This document shows, piece by piece, positions 34,303 to 45,758 of a DNA stretch of 64,000 nt (its first letter is position 1; every line of letters starts with the position of its first letter). Position numbers and translations under genes: made by a program. The DNA is from Basidiobolus meristosporus CBS 931.73 (Eukaryota > Basidiobolomycota > Basidiobolomycetes > Basidiobolales > Basidiobolaceae), in contig MCFE01000395.1 of NCBI GenBank assembly GCA_002104905.1, positions 1 through 64,000 on the forward strand. The letters are read 5' to 3'. A model generated the notes under the pieces. It was not told the origin of the DNA. It searched no databases and saw only the letters and a list, made by a program, of their open reading frames with translations.

Positions 34303-34669
34303 TGTTACAAGTTGTGGTATAAGAGTTGTAGAGGAATAGGGAGTTTAGCTAGTATTGTATTCACTAAAACTTGAACTGATTTTATTGAGGTTCCAGCAGC
34401 TCCTTATATACATTTTGCCAGATCAATTGCTGACTGATTGTGTTTCCTAATGTAGGCTGTGGCTGATGACTCATTTGCTTGCATCATCATCACCCAGTAA
34501 GATCCTATTAATATATCTATTTTGGTCTGATAAGGATCTGCTGATTCATTTGCTGACTAATGCTGCTTATTTGATTGATAATACTGCTATACTGATAACC
34601 AAAACATATAACTAAATGATTTGACTAAAAACTTATCAAACTCAAACATTCAAGTGGCAGATCATAACA
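34303..34669 (-). repeat. 5' LTR of gypsy G2
   Basis: A 367-bp LTR followed by the CAGT duplication. The primer site with TGGTAGCAGCAATAACC lies just left of it (34284-34301). Confidence 0.92.
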
Positions 34670-34673
34670 CAGT

Positions 34674-35158
34674 AATGATACTGCTTTCTTGCTTGGGATG
34701 CTGATTGCTCTATATGTATTATCCACTCATCATGTTTCTGGACTATTTCCTGATTTCTCTGGGCCATTGCATCTGTCTTATTAGCCACCACACCTATTGC
34801 TTCATTAATACTTTTATATGCACTGACAACATGCTTGGCAATATTGGTGGTGGTGATGTTATGATGGCCACTTGCAGGCCTTCAACTGAAGGTACTGCAT
34901 TTGTTACATTCTCATCTGCCTAAGTATATTAGTCAGCTTGCAGCTGCACAGATGTTATCAATTCCCAACTTGACTGAAAGCCTGAGGAGTCTGCATTATT
35001 ACCTTCAGTGGGCACACTGTCAACATGGCCTTTTTTGGATGCTCACTGGTTGTTGCACTGAATGTCAAAGCAAGCTGTTGTCCAGCTGTTCTTCTGCAGC
35101 CATCTGCAGTAGGGCTTGATTGGGAACCAGACCACTTTGCTCTACTTTTTGGTGGCAT
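34674..35158 (-). pseudogene. CACTA KD divergent second gene, N-terminal part
   Basis: ATG at 35158 starts MPPKSRAKWSGSQSSPTAD with 66 open codons to 34958. After breaks it goes on with ITSPPPILPSMLSVHIK and DAMAQRNQEIVQKHDEWIIH (about 34830-34690), then reaches the G2 insertion and resumes at 29362. KC has the same start at 20509 and K2 the DAM..NQEIV block at 16143. Its presence in three copies, always head to head with the transposase, shows it is a genuine second gene of CACTA family K. The role is unknown. Confidence 0.6.
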
Positions 35159-35379
35159 ATATATGGAAGTGAGTCAAGACAAAGGGGAAATAGAGTTACA
35201 TATACATGTGTATGTGGTGCCACAGCTTTATTTATAGTGCTTACTATGATGGGACATCATTGAATCTAACATTCATGTAGGTGCAATGTCTAAAGTACTA
35301 GATTGCCTTAAATTCACATGAGTATTGACCAAAGAGTGATATAATAGCATTACAATGTTGAAGATCAAGCTTTTTGCCC
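35159..35379. promoter_or_regulatory. Divergent intergenic region of CACTA KD
   Basis: A short spacer between the MPPK gene (left) and the transposase (right). The equivalent spacer in KC is 20510-20749. It is the likely shared promoter. No specific box is identified. Confidence 0.35.
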
Positions 35380-37969
35380 CATTGACAAGACTTCTTTGAT
35401 TGAATGTGGTAAGAGAAGATAAAAAATATCATGTGGCTGTCATAGTAAGCGTCTCAGCCATGAAGCATGCTGACAGCATAGGAAGTATTACAAAGACCAC
35501 AGCCAGTGTTTTGCCACATAAGTCATATATGACCATTCACCAGTAGCTACAGTACCAATAATATCTAGCTGGACAGTTGATATCTTTATATTGGCACCTG
35601 GCCATCTTTGTCACCTTGCGCAAACTGAGTAAGGTGAGTTTGTGACACCTTTAGGCCCACTGCAGCCTTCTGAATATGGCATGCAGAGTGAAAGCTCTGA
35701 CAAAGAAGGCTCACTGATGGATTATGAGTGTATCTTCCATAACAACACTATTGCACATGAGCCTGGTCAAATCCCAATATGCAATAAGACAACACCCATT
35801 AAAGCAAATGCCAAGGATACTTTATGGAGCCAAGTGAGCCAAGTAGCTTATCTACTGGTAAATGATGTAATGTTGTAGCTAGAGCAGTGGTGCGCCTCCA
35901 CTAATATCAGTAACAGGGGCTTTGAGGATCTACTACTACTCCTTGCCAAAATTATTCCAGGATGCAACTTACTATGTACAGGATACAAGTGGACAAATGT
36001 CATGCGGCTGGCAACGTATGACTTAGAGACTGTTCTAATTCCAGCATGTGTTAATAGTTGCATGGCATTCAAATCCAAAAATGCCACCATTGCAACATGT
36101 CCAAACTATTGGGAATCCACCACCATAGAGAGGAAACATTGTTCACACTCTGGATGTATTCAAGTAATACCCTGTCTAAAGAAGCTCATGCAGTCCAACA
36201 AATATTGCAAAGATATAAAGTACCACACACAGTATCAATCAGGCACAAACATATCCAATGTATTTGATGGCAAACATTACAAACAGCTAAGACGCAAGGG
36301 CTACCTTGAAGGTATGTAAGACCATGCCTTTGCCTTAGCACCTGATGGATTCTCATTAGACAAGTACTCTACTGGCAAGTCCTGATGGTCACTGATTCTT
36401 GTCCACCTGAATCTGCCACCTATCTTGGGTATCAGAGCCATAATCTGATAGTAGTTTCACTGGTGTCTGGGCCTAAATTACACTGGATAGCTGCCTGTAT
36501 ACATTGCTGGATGAATTTTGTATGCTTTCTTACAGGACAACAGAAAATGGCCATCATGTTGAAGCACATATTCTTATCTGCATTAGAGATAACCCAGCTA
36601 TCAGCAAGATAGCAGTCTTTTTTTGGCACACTGGATGGTATTGCTGTCAAATGTGTGAGATGCAGGGGGCTTATTCCATAATGCACACACATTATTATTA
36701 TCCAAATGCCAACACTAAGAACATTCTTTCCCACAGAGCAAGCATACAGAAGTCAGCATGCAATTTCAGCAAAGTTAGCAAGCTATCAGCTGTTGACTAA
36801 AATACGGATTTAATTGGAAACCAGAAATACTTAAGATAGATGGTATCTGTTGGAGCATTTGCTTCTCATCAATATCCCCATACTGATGACCAAGTTGTAG
36901 ATGGGGCATTTCAAGCTAAATGAGCCCATCAAGATACCTGGGAAATTTGAAAGAATTGGTAAAATATTACTAAGTATTTGCAACCCTAAGTACTTCTCAA
37001 TGGCCCCAATCAATAGTTATACAAATAAGCAACAATACAAATTCAAAGACTGGATGAACTGGATAGGTATTTATTCAAGTGGCATTCAGAAGCCATTCTT
37101 ACCAAGAGTACATTGGAAGCATTGGGAGTCATATGCGGGCATTGTAGGATATTCATCCAGATGCAGATCACTGATGCCAACTTGACACATCTACAGCTGT
37201 TGTGTAAGGAGTTTGTAATGGGATTTGAGCAGCAATTTTAGAGACATAAAGCTTAGCATGTAGATTTCTGCCGCTACTATATCCATTATCTACTCTGTCA
37301 TGCTTGATGTGTGGCAAATATTGGTCCTTGCTTCACTTTTTGGGAGTTTCCTATGGAGCAGATATGTGGGGAGATGGGAAGACAAGTCAAGTTGCAGATA
37401 CTACCATATCCCAATCTCATCAAGAACATTACCAGCAAGTCTAGCATGGATTTAATGAGTTGGTGCATGGAGGACAGCCAGGAAAAGTTGGAAATATTGA
37501 AGACAGATGTACACATAGTGAAATCTATGCCTACGGCATTAAGAAGCTATACAGTCCCAATGCGTGGGTAATCAGTTAAGTAATGCAAGGTTGGGTTTGG
37601 TGCAACAAGCAGCTGATTTTTATTAGCAGTACTCCACCAAGGTTTGCCAGACTTCTCTTGGTCACAAGCCAACTTCTGCACCAATCATTACAGAATTCAT
37701 ACAACAAAGAGCCTGCACATATCTATAAGGGGGACTAGAATCCAACCAGGAAAAGGAATATATTGGCTAAATACCAAAAAGCTCTTTGCAGATATTTAGG
37801 AGGAATTCATGGTAGAAGTGGCAGCAGCCATGCATATGTTTGCAGAATGTATTTGTTTCCAGCAGTGCAACATATATGGCAACTTTGCAAGTCTCACACT
37901 AAAAAGCTGTAAAGTTGAGGTAATAGAAATATGTCAATTGAGGCAGGAGTGTAAATTTGCAGAGGATAG
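35380..37969 (+). pseudogene. CACTA KD Tnp2-type transposase
   Basis: The most complete transposase of the family in the window. After a degraded N-terminal finger (near 35440, compare KC) it reads TPLGPLQPSEYGMQ (35642), CNLLCTGYKWTNVM, NSCMAFKSKNATIATCPN (zinc-type block, about 36050), QLRRKGYLEG, APDGFSLDKYSTG (first catalytic Asp, about 36343), NLPPIL, ICIRDNPAISK (second Asp, about 36580), WYCCQMCEMQG, FKLNEPIKIPGKFERIGK (36907) and MGRQVKLQILPYPNLIK (about 37375). Stops and indels make it inactive. Gypsy G3 cuts it at 37969; the end lies at 47501-47735. Confidence 0.82.
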
Positions 37970-38334
37970 TGTTATGATCTGCCGCTTGAATGTTTAAGTT
38001 AGATCAGTTTTTAGTCAAATCAATTAGTATATGCTTAGGTTATCAGTATATCAGTATTATCTAGCATGTCAGTAGCATTAGTCAGCAAATGAATCAGCAG
38101 ATCCTTATCAGACAGAAATAGATATTTAGTAGGATCTTATTGGGTGATGATGATGTAATCAAATGAGTCATCAGCCACAACCTACATTAGGAAATACAAT
38201 TAGTCAGCAATTGATCTGGTAAAATGTATATAAGGAGCTGCTGGAACCTCAATAAAATCAGTTCAAGTTTTAGTGAATACAATACTAGTTAAACTCCCTA
38301 TTCCTCTATAACTCTTAAGCCAAGACTTGTAACA
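37970..38334 (+). repeat. 5' LTR of gypsy G3
   Basis: A 365-bp LTR with TATATAAGG at 38227-38235 and AATAAA at 38251-38256. The primer site TGGTAGCAGCAATAACC follows one base after the LTR (38336-38352). Confidence 0.92.
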
Positions 38335-38392
38335 TTGGTAGCAGCAATAACCAGAAACCTCCCTCCTGAAGAAAGAAGAAATCACACTCAAG

Positions 38393-39360
38393 ATGTTGGA
38401 CAATCAAGAATGGAGAATGCCATGCAGCAAATCCTGAACCAACAGCAACAGTTACTCCAGATCCTCAGCCAATAGCAACAAGGAATGACTACCATGGCTC
38501 AGAGCCAGCAAAACCCTGTCAAGAGCAACTTTAGTGTGAAGGTCAACTGGTACCATGGCAGAGTCAATGAAAACCTAGGAACTTGGCTCTTTCAGATTGA
38601 AGAAGCTTTTAAAGCTAAAGGAATTGCTCCAGAAAGCAAGTTGCATTATGCAGCTTCTTACCTGGCAGATGCAGCTTTACAGTGGTACCACAACAAGATC
38701 AGGCCAGCTACTATGATGGGATGCTCTACAATCTCTACCTGGGATGAGCTTGTGTTGGAAATTCAGGATGCTTTTGAACCTCCACCCCAGCAGACACTAC
38801 TAAGATTGAAGTTAAAGATACTCAGACAGAAAGGAATGGTTCAAGAATACATCTATGAGTAGAGATGTCTACTTGGACAAATTAAAAGAATGGGCCCCCT
38901 GGATCAAGTTACATACTTTATTGATGGGTTGAAAGAAAGTACTTGCAAGGAAGTAAATTATCAAAGACTTCAGACAATTGAAGAAGCCATCAAGATTGCC
39001 ACTGACTATGACTCAGCAATGTTTGGAGTTGGGAAGCCTACAGTGACTAATCAGAAAGGCTACAATCATTATGAAAGAAGACAGTCAGAAGCAGTACCAC
39101 TGGAAATAGACGCTAGGCAGAAGAATCCTACCTCAGAAGAATGTAAGAAGAAAGGACTTTGCTTCAGCTGCCACCAGCAAGGACATATTGCAAAGTACTG
39201 CCCTCAGAGAAGAAATGGACACCAGCCATCAAGAACCTTTAACCATATTGAGGCCATGGAGCATAGTAACATGGAAGATGAACTTGAAGAAGACTCAGAA
39301 CTCACCTTCCACATGACAGAAGAATATCCATCCCAGATGACCTGCCAAGATCATGATTGA
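38393..39360 (+). pseudogene. Gypsy G3 gag (broken)
   Basis: The ATG at 38393 reads MLDNQEW; then one lost base shifts the frame and a TAG at about 38474 replaces a Gln codon. Open again at 38485-38862 ([17 protein letters not shown]), TAG after IYE, then 38890-39360 with [14 protein letters not shown] and the complete knuckle [15 protein letters not shown] deletion after SQMT removes the stretch before the protease and ends the frame. Confidence 0.88.
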
Positions 39361-40276
39361 CTCAGGAGCATCAAATGAGTACATGTCAGAGCAATTTGCT
39401 CTGAAAGCTGGAAGCAACTTGGAACCTACCAAATCAACTTCAGTCTCAACAGCTGATGGGAACTCACATAATCAACCATATTACTCAGTCAGTAAGAATG
39501 AAGATCAATGACCATGAAGAAGACCTACAGGCTTATATATATATGGGAGCTGCAAGTTTGACCTTATACTTGGAAAAACCTGGCTATTTTGTTGTAATCC
39601 ATCAATCAACTGGAAAACCCATACAACTCAGATCCACAAGTATAACAGGACCTATGAGCTATTAACTGCCAGGCTGGATTTCAACTTGGTCAATTCCATT
39701 ATGTGTGAGACAAGTGAACTTAGCAAGACCCAGTTCTGTAGAGCACTTAGAAAAGGTACCCAGATGTTCCTCATGGCTGTATTACAGGAGGATTCCGCTA
39801 CACCAGCACCCCAGCAGGTCCAGACTCTCCTGAAGAAATATTCAGATGTGTTTCCAGATGAGCTTGTAAGCCTACCACCAGTTGGAGACATGGATCATGC
39901 CATTGACACAGGAGATAGCCCTCCAGTGAGCAAGACACCTTACAGAATGAGTCCATTGGAATTGGAGAAAATGAAGAGACAAATTGATCACCTATTGGAG
40001 CAAGGATGTATCAGACCCAGCAAGTCACCTTGGGGAGCACCAGTGCTTTTTGTGAAAAAGAAGGATGGAACACTTAGGATGTGCATTGACTACAGAGCCC
40101 TCAACTCAGTTACCATGAAGAATGCGTACCCCATACCTTGGATTGACAAGCTCTTGGACCAACTTAATGGAGCCACTATTTTCAGCAAGATTGACCTCAG
40201 GTCAGGATACAACCAGATAAGGGTGAAGCCAGAAGACTTCCCTAAGACAGCATTCAGGACCAGATATGAACATTAT
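39361..40276 (+). pseudogene. Gypsy G3 protease and first part of reverse transcriptase
   Basis: DNA for the protease centre IDSGAS is present (about 39353-39370), but out of frame with gag. An open stretch 39686-40276 carries the linker ([20 protein letters not shown]) and the reverse transcriptase fingers and palm ([32 protein letters not shown]). It breaks off at RTRYEHY where copia B3 is inserted, and resumes at 44957 with [17 protein letters not shown]. Confidence 0.88.
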
Positions 40277-40645
40277 TGTTGAAATATTGGGCTATCTGGT
40301 ATCATTCAGCAGCTAAGAATTTACTTAACAATTCTAGACTAGTCTTAGTCACTGTAGGACTCATTTACTGCCTTAACTTTGCCACTTTCTCCAGATATTT
40401 GATCTTTTTATTATTTCCCTATAGTCAGGATCAAATTAGCACTATTACGAAACATTATGTACTAACCCTGAAGCTGTTACAGAATGCTCCTGAATACTGA
40501 GAAACCCTCCCTACTTAGTGATACAGCTGTATTACTTCTACAAAGGTATAAATACTGAGCTTCTTTATGAATAAACAATAGTTCAACTATTATCACTATT
40601 TCTTGATAAACTCCTTATATCCAAATCACTTCTTAAATTGCAACA
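40277..40645 (+). repeat. 5' LTR of copia B3
   Basis: 369 bp, TGTTGAAATA ... AATTGCAACA. TATAAATA lies at 40547-40554 and GAATAAAC shortly after at about 40569. Confidence 0.94.
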
Positions 40646-40659
40646 GGTTATGAGCCCTG
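40646..40659 (+). other. Primer-binding site of copia B3 (initiator Met-tRNA anticodon arm)
   Basis: GGTTATGAGCCCTG directly after the LTR. Its complement CAGGGCTCATAACC equals the anticodon arm of yeast-type initiator Met-tRNA. This indicates half-tRNA priming as in Drosophila copia and Ty5. Confidence 0.78.
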
Positions 40660-40678
40660 ATTGCCTTAATCAATTCTA

Positions 40679-41545
40679 ATGATGACTTCTACCAGCAAAC
40701 AGAGCAACTCCAACATCTTCCCTGTAAAGGGGAGGTCTGATGGGAAGAACTACAGACTTTGGAGAATCAAGATGCAGATCCATCTTGAGGAAAGAAAGCT
40801 TTGGAACATAGTAACAGGAAAGGAAGTTGAGCCCAAAGGAACAGCAGAAGATTTGGAGAAGTTTCAACGGAAGGAGAGAAAGGCCTTCAATACCATATTC
40901 ATCAATGTGCAAGATTCCTTCATTGGACAAATCCATGCCTCAAATACTGCCAAAGCAGCATGGGAATCCTTAGAGAAGATCTTTAGAGCAAAGTCAGTAT
41001 CAAGCAAGCTTTATTTGAAACAAAAGTTCTTCAACATGAGGAAGAAGCCAGATGATGACATGCTACAACTCATTAACAGAATGGAGACACTTACAGAAGA
41101 ACTTTACAGTATTAATGCTGGTGAAGATGATGAAGAAAAGATACTCTGTCTGCTTTGCAGCCTAGCAGACAAGTATGAGCCACTCATACTTTCTTTTGAA
41201 AGCAGAGAAGACAACTTAACTTTAGACTATGTAAAAAGAAGACTTCTCCATGAAGTACTCAGATGTAATGATCAAGCAGAGAAAATTGAAGATAATGCTT
41301 TATTCAGTTCAGAAAGATACACAGAAAAGAAGGGAAAGCAACAAAACCAAAGAAAACCTGGCTGCTGTAACTACTGTAAAAAGCCAGGACACTGGGCAAG
41401 AGAATGCAAGAAGAAACAAGCAGACCAAAAACAGAAACTAGAGCAGGCAAACCATACAACTACTGATGAACAGTTATTTGTAACTGTACAAGAGAGTGCA
41501 AATAACCAAAGTAATGAATGGTATATTGACTCTGGAGCATCATAG
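40679..41545 (+). pseudogene. Copia B3 gag with start of protease
   Basis: 288 open codons from ATGATG at 40679. Gag core GKNYRLWRIKMQIHLEE, zinc knuckle CNYCKKPGHWAREC (CX2CX4HX4C) near residue 232, and then WYIDSGAS at the very end. A TAG (41543-41545) replaces the Gln that follows the protease centre in B2. Gag itself is complete and could be translated. Confidence 0.9.
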
Positions 41546-41569
41546 CATATTTGTGGTATAAAGAATTGG

Positions 41570-42724
41570 TTGAGCAACTTAAAGACTATTCCCGTAAGAA
41601 AGGTTTATCTGGGAGATAACTCTGCATTAGAAGCTACCAACAGCTTACAGCTAAATATGAGTGATAACTCAGGGGCAACAACAGCAAAACTGACTGACGT
41701 ACTCTATGTACCTGGAATAGCTAAGAACCTACTCTCAGTCAGTAAAGCAACTACTCAGGGACTGAAATTTGTTTTTACTAAGCTGAGCTGCTCAATGTTG
41801 AGTGAAAATGGACAAAAATTAGTTTTGGGAATCAGATATCACAATATATGCAAGTTACAATGCAAGATCGTTGTACCTGAGCATGTCAACATTGCTGAAA
41901 CTGATGAAACCAGCTGGGGGACATGGCATAGGAGGCTAGGACACATAGGGGAACAGAAAATGAGCCAATTGGTGAAAAATCAACTAGTTTTGGGCCTAAA
42001 TTACACAATTCCAATCAAATAGAATGTCTGTAAGGGATGTTCATATGGCAAACACGCTAGGCAACATTTCAAGAGCTCAGGAGGCATCAATACCACCAAA
42101 ATACTAGCTATTGTACACTCAGACATATGTGGCCCCATGAGAACACTGTCCTTTAGAGCCAAGAGATACTTTATGACGTTTATTGATGACAAGATAAGAT
42201 ATACATGGGTGTACTTCCTCAAAACAAATGATGAAGCTTTAGAGACGTTTAAGCACTTCAAGAACATGACAGAAACACAAACTGGGTGTAAATTGAAGGT
42301 GCTACAAAGTGATAATGGAGGAAAATACTGCTCAAAAGAGTTTGCAACATACTGCACATCTACTGGTATACTTCAACAGACTACTGTTCCTCATACTCTG
42401 CAGAAAAAAGGAGTAGCAGAACGTGCAAATAGAATGATAGTAGAGATGGGAAGATCTATGCTACATGATAAGGGAATGGACTACAAGTTTTGGGCTGAAT
42501 CTGTTGCTACCACTGTATACATCAAGAACAGATGCCCAACAACGGCACTACGTGAATCTACACCCTTTGCAGCATATACAGGCAAAAAACCAGATCTCCA
42601 GCACCTCAGGATCTTTGGCAGTGATGTTTTTTGTCACATCCCTGACAAAAAACGCTCAAAGTTGGAACCAAAGAGTAGGAAAGGGATCTTTCTTGGGTAT
42701 TTTGAAGATACTAAAGGGTATTGA
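41570..42724 (+). pseudogene. Copia B3 integrase
   Basis: Open 41570-42022: VYLGDNSALEAT, LYVPGIAKNLLSVSKA, WHRRLGHIGEQKMSQ; TAG at 42020. Open 42137-42724: YFMTFIDDKIRYTWVYF, LQSDNGGKYCSKEF, KGVAERANRMIVEM (Glu kept; Asn-Gly before it changed to Lys-Gly), FGSDVFCHIPDKKRS. Stop after GYFEDTKGY. Confidence 0.88.
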
Positions 42725-43765
42725 GTGTATGATGGCAAAATTCAGAAGCTGATCAAGAGCAGGGACATTGTATTTGAGGAGAATTCAGATCATAAAGCCA
42801 CAGAAATCATTGGCCAGCTGCCTGATGATGCAATCAACACTAATGAAGAAGATACGTACCAAATCCAGCCAGATATGGAAGATACTTCTACCAGTTCCAG
42901 ATCAGAGCAGATTATCCCAGATAGGAGAACTACTAGAATAAGAAATGCCTCTGGATCCTGGTGGCAGACATCCAATGATCATGAAGAAGCGTATCTTGCA
43001 TTATGTGTCAAACCTCAGAATCTGGAACAGGCAATGCAAAGTCCAGATGCTACTATGTGGCAACAAGCCATGCAGGAGGAGTACTAATCACTGATCAAGG
43101 CAAAAACATGGGAACTGGTAGATTTACCAAATGGGAGAAAGCCAATAGGATGTAGATGGGTCTACAAGAACAAGATAACCTCAAATGATGCTGTTGATGA
43201 GTACAAGGCTAGAGTGGTAGCTAAAGGCTATTTCCAGATCCAGCGACTAGACTTTAAGGAAACATTTGCTCCGGTTGCCAAGTTTAACTCTATTAGGACA
43301 GTTCTAGCTCTGGCAGCTCTACACAGTCTAGATCTACACCAAATGGACGTCAAAACAGCCTTTCTAAATGGGGATCTGCAAGAAACTATATATATGGAGC
43401 AACCAGAAGGTTTTACCAATCCAAATGGCCCCCATAAGGTGTACAAACTTAGAAAATTGTTGTATGGGCTTAAGCAGGCACCCAGAGCATGGTATAACAA
43501 GATTGACATAAATCTAGAGGAAATTGGTTTCTCTTGTAGCACTGCAGATCACAGAATATATGTAAAACAGCTCAAAAAGGGTGTGATCATCCTAGTTCTT
43601 TATGTGGACAACCTAATTATAGCTACAAGTGACCAAGAGGCACTTAAACAGACTAAATCAGATCTCTTCAGCAAGTTTGAGATGAAAGATCCTGGAAAAT
43701 TGAGTTATTTTCTTGGAATTGAGGTCAGATTTGACATACCTATGCAGAAAACTGTGCTGAGTTAG
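42725..43765 (+). pseudogene. Copia B3 reverse transcriptase
   Basis: Open 42725-43087 (linker) with a TAA in the QEEYQSL-equivalent codon at 43085. Open 43214-43765: KETFAPVAKFNSIRTVL, HQMDVKTAFLNGDLQ, YGLKQAPRAWYNKID. The catalytic motif reads YVDN instead of YVDD (LYVDNLIIA), a lost catalytic Asp. A TAG at 43763-43765 separates it from RNase H. Confidence 0.88.
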
Positions 43766-43801
43766 TCTAAGTGCATCAGGGACATTCTTAGACGCTTCAA
43801 A

Positions 43802-44593
43802 ATGGAAAATTGCAAACCTGCAGTAACCCCTATGTACAATAACCTGAAATTAAGCAAATCTCAGCCAGTTATAGATGAAAACAGCTCATATATGGACCAA
43901 AACTTTCCCTATCAATCAATGGTTGGTAGCTTAATGTACTTGATGGTGTCCACACGCCCAGATATTGCAGTGGCAGTTGGAATAGTCAGTCAATTCAGGC
44001 AGAATTATGGATCAGATCAAATTGCAGCAGTTAAACGGATTTTCAGATATCTACAAGGTACCATAAATATGGTACTGGGATACTCTGGAGCAGCTAATAG
44101 GCAAAAATTTGATGGTTATAGTGATTCAGATTGGGGTAGGGATCTGATTGACAGATGCTCTACCACAGGCTATGTATTTCTTTATGCTGGTGCAGCTATT
44201 ACTTGGAATTGCAAGAAACAACCAACTGTGGCCCTATCTACAACTGAAGCCAAATATATGGCTGCATGTCAAGCAACTAAGAAGGCTTTATGGCTACAAA
44301 AATTATTCAAAGACTTAGGTTTTGATTCAGATGAACCAACATGTGTTTACAAGGATAATCAAAGTTGTATTTCATTAGCTAGAAATCCTACTAATTGTGC
44401 CAGAACTAAGCACATTGATATACAGCATCACTTTGTGAGGGAAGCTCTAGAAAATAACTTAGTGGAGTTAGTTTACTGCCGAACTGACAAAATGGTGGCA
44501 GACATATTGACAAAACCACTAGCTAGACCACAGTTTGAGATCCTTAGAGAGAAATTGGGATTAAGAAATTATTTAGTTGAGGGGGATTGTTGA
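43802..44593 (+). pseudogene. Copia B3 RNase H
   Basis: An open stretch of 263 codons: MVGSLMYLMVSTRPDIAVA, GYSDSDWGRDLIDRCS, VALSTTEAKYMAACQA, YKDNQSCISLARNP, ARTKHIDIQHHFVREA, DILTKPLARPQFE, stop just before the LTR. The polypurine tract TTGAGGGGGAT overlaps its end. This is the domain that B2 has lost. Confidence 0.88.
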
Positions 44594-44956
44594 AATATTG
44601 GACTAGTTGGTATCATTCAGCAGCTAAAAGCTTACTTAGCAATTCTAGACTAGTCTTAGTCACTGTAGGACTCATTTACTGCCTTAACTTTGCCACTTTC
44701 TCCAAATATATGATCTTTTTATTATTCCCCTATAGTCAGGATCAAATTAGCACTACTACCAAACATTATGTACCAACCCTGAAACTGCTACTGGATGCTC
44801 CTGAATATTGAAAAACCCTCCCTACTTAGTGTTACAGCTGTATTACTTCTACAAAGGTATAAATACTGAGCTTCTTTATGATTAAACAATAGTTCAACTA
44901 TTATCACTATTTCTTGATAAGCTCCTTATATCCAAATCACTTCTTAAATTGCAACA
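44588..44956 (+). repeat. 3' LTR of copia B3
   Basis: A 369-bp LTR. It is followed directly by the second half of the gypsy G3 reverse transcriptase. Confidence 0.94.
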
Positions 44957-45750
44957 ATTACAAGTACTTAGTCATGTGTTTTGGCCTCACCAATGCCCCT
45001 GCAACTTTCATGACCCTGAAGCAGACTGTCTTCCAGGAGTACTTAGACAAGTTTGTCATAATCTACCTAGATGATATACTGATATACAGCAAGACAGATG
45101 AGGATCACTTGGTGCACATTGAAAAGGTCTTGAAGAAACTAAGAGAGAACAAGCTATATGGCAAGCTTGCCAAGTGTGAATTCTTCAAGGAACATGTTGA
45201 ATACCTGGGACACATAGTGACTAGCACAGGAGTGACCTTAGACCCTAAGAAGGTTGAAGTTATCAACAACCTGAAGCAGCCCCATAGCATATCAGAACTC
45301 ATATCATTCCTTGGAATGGCTTTCTATTATTGGAGATTTGTCAAGTCTTTTGCAAGTATTGCAGCCTCTTTAACTGATATCCTCAAGAAAGACAATACCA
45401 ACATGTGGGACATAGCTTGTCAGACTGCCTTCCAGACGCTCAAGAAAGAACTTGCTAAGCTTCCAAGCCTAAGAGTACCAGACTTCAAAAAAGTGTCCAC
45501 TCTGTACACAGATGCTTCATATTATGCAATTGGTGGAGTGCTGAGCCAAGAACACAAGGGAAAGGACTACCTGTTGCCTTTGGATCCAAGAAACTGAACT
45601 CAGCAAAACAAAACTATTGAGTGCATGAGCAGGAGATGCTTGCTTTAATACACTGTTTGAAGACATGGAGATGCTATATTGAAGGAGTCAAATGTACTGT
45701 GAAGACTGATCATGCCTCCCAGTAGTATATATTTACTCAGAAGGTACTCT
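44957..45750 (+). pseudogene. Gypsy G3 reverse transcriptase end and RNase H
   Basis: [30 protein letters not shown] (YLDD intact), [51 protein letters not shown] frameshift near 45575 and a TAG near 45724 break the RNase H. It is continuous in G1 and G4. Confidence 0.88.
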
Positions 45751-45758
45751 CTAGAAGA

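Larger units (their letters stand above)
29363..34669 (-). mobile_element. Gypsy G2, decayed full-length element
   Basis: Flanked by CAGT on both sides (29359-29362 and 34670-34673). LTRs at 29363-29731 and 34303-34669. The interior has many stops and frameshifts and holds a solo LTR of its own family. It is inserted in CACTA KD: DNA on the two sides joins into sequence that is continuous in K2. Confidence 0.95.
40277..44956 (+). mobile_element. Copia B3, full-length copia retrotransposon
   Basis: A 4680-bp element with 369-bp LTRs and flanks ATTAT (40272-40276) and ATTAC (44957-44961), a 5-bp duplication with one change. It splits the reverse transcriptase codons of gypsy G3. It is the most complete family B copy (all five domains) but carries several stops. 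The LTRs differ at many sites, so it is older than G1 and A1. Confidence 0.96.

Noticed and set aside
42137-42357. Hydrophobic minus-strand frame resembling a membrane protein (LSLCSTFNLH ...)
   Set aside because: It is the reverse complement of the copia B integrase and recurs at 23887-24222 opposite B2.
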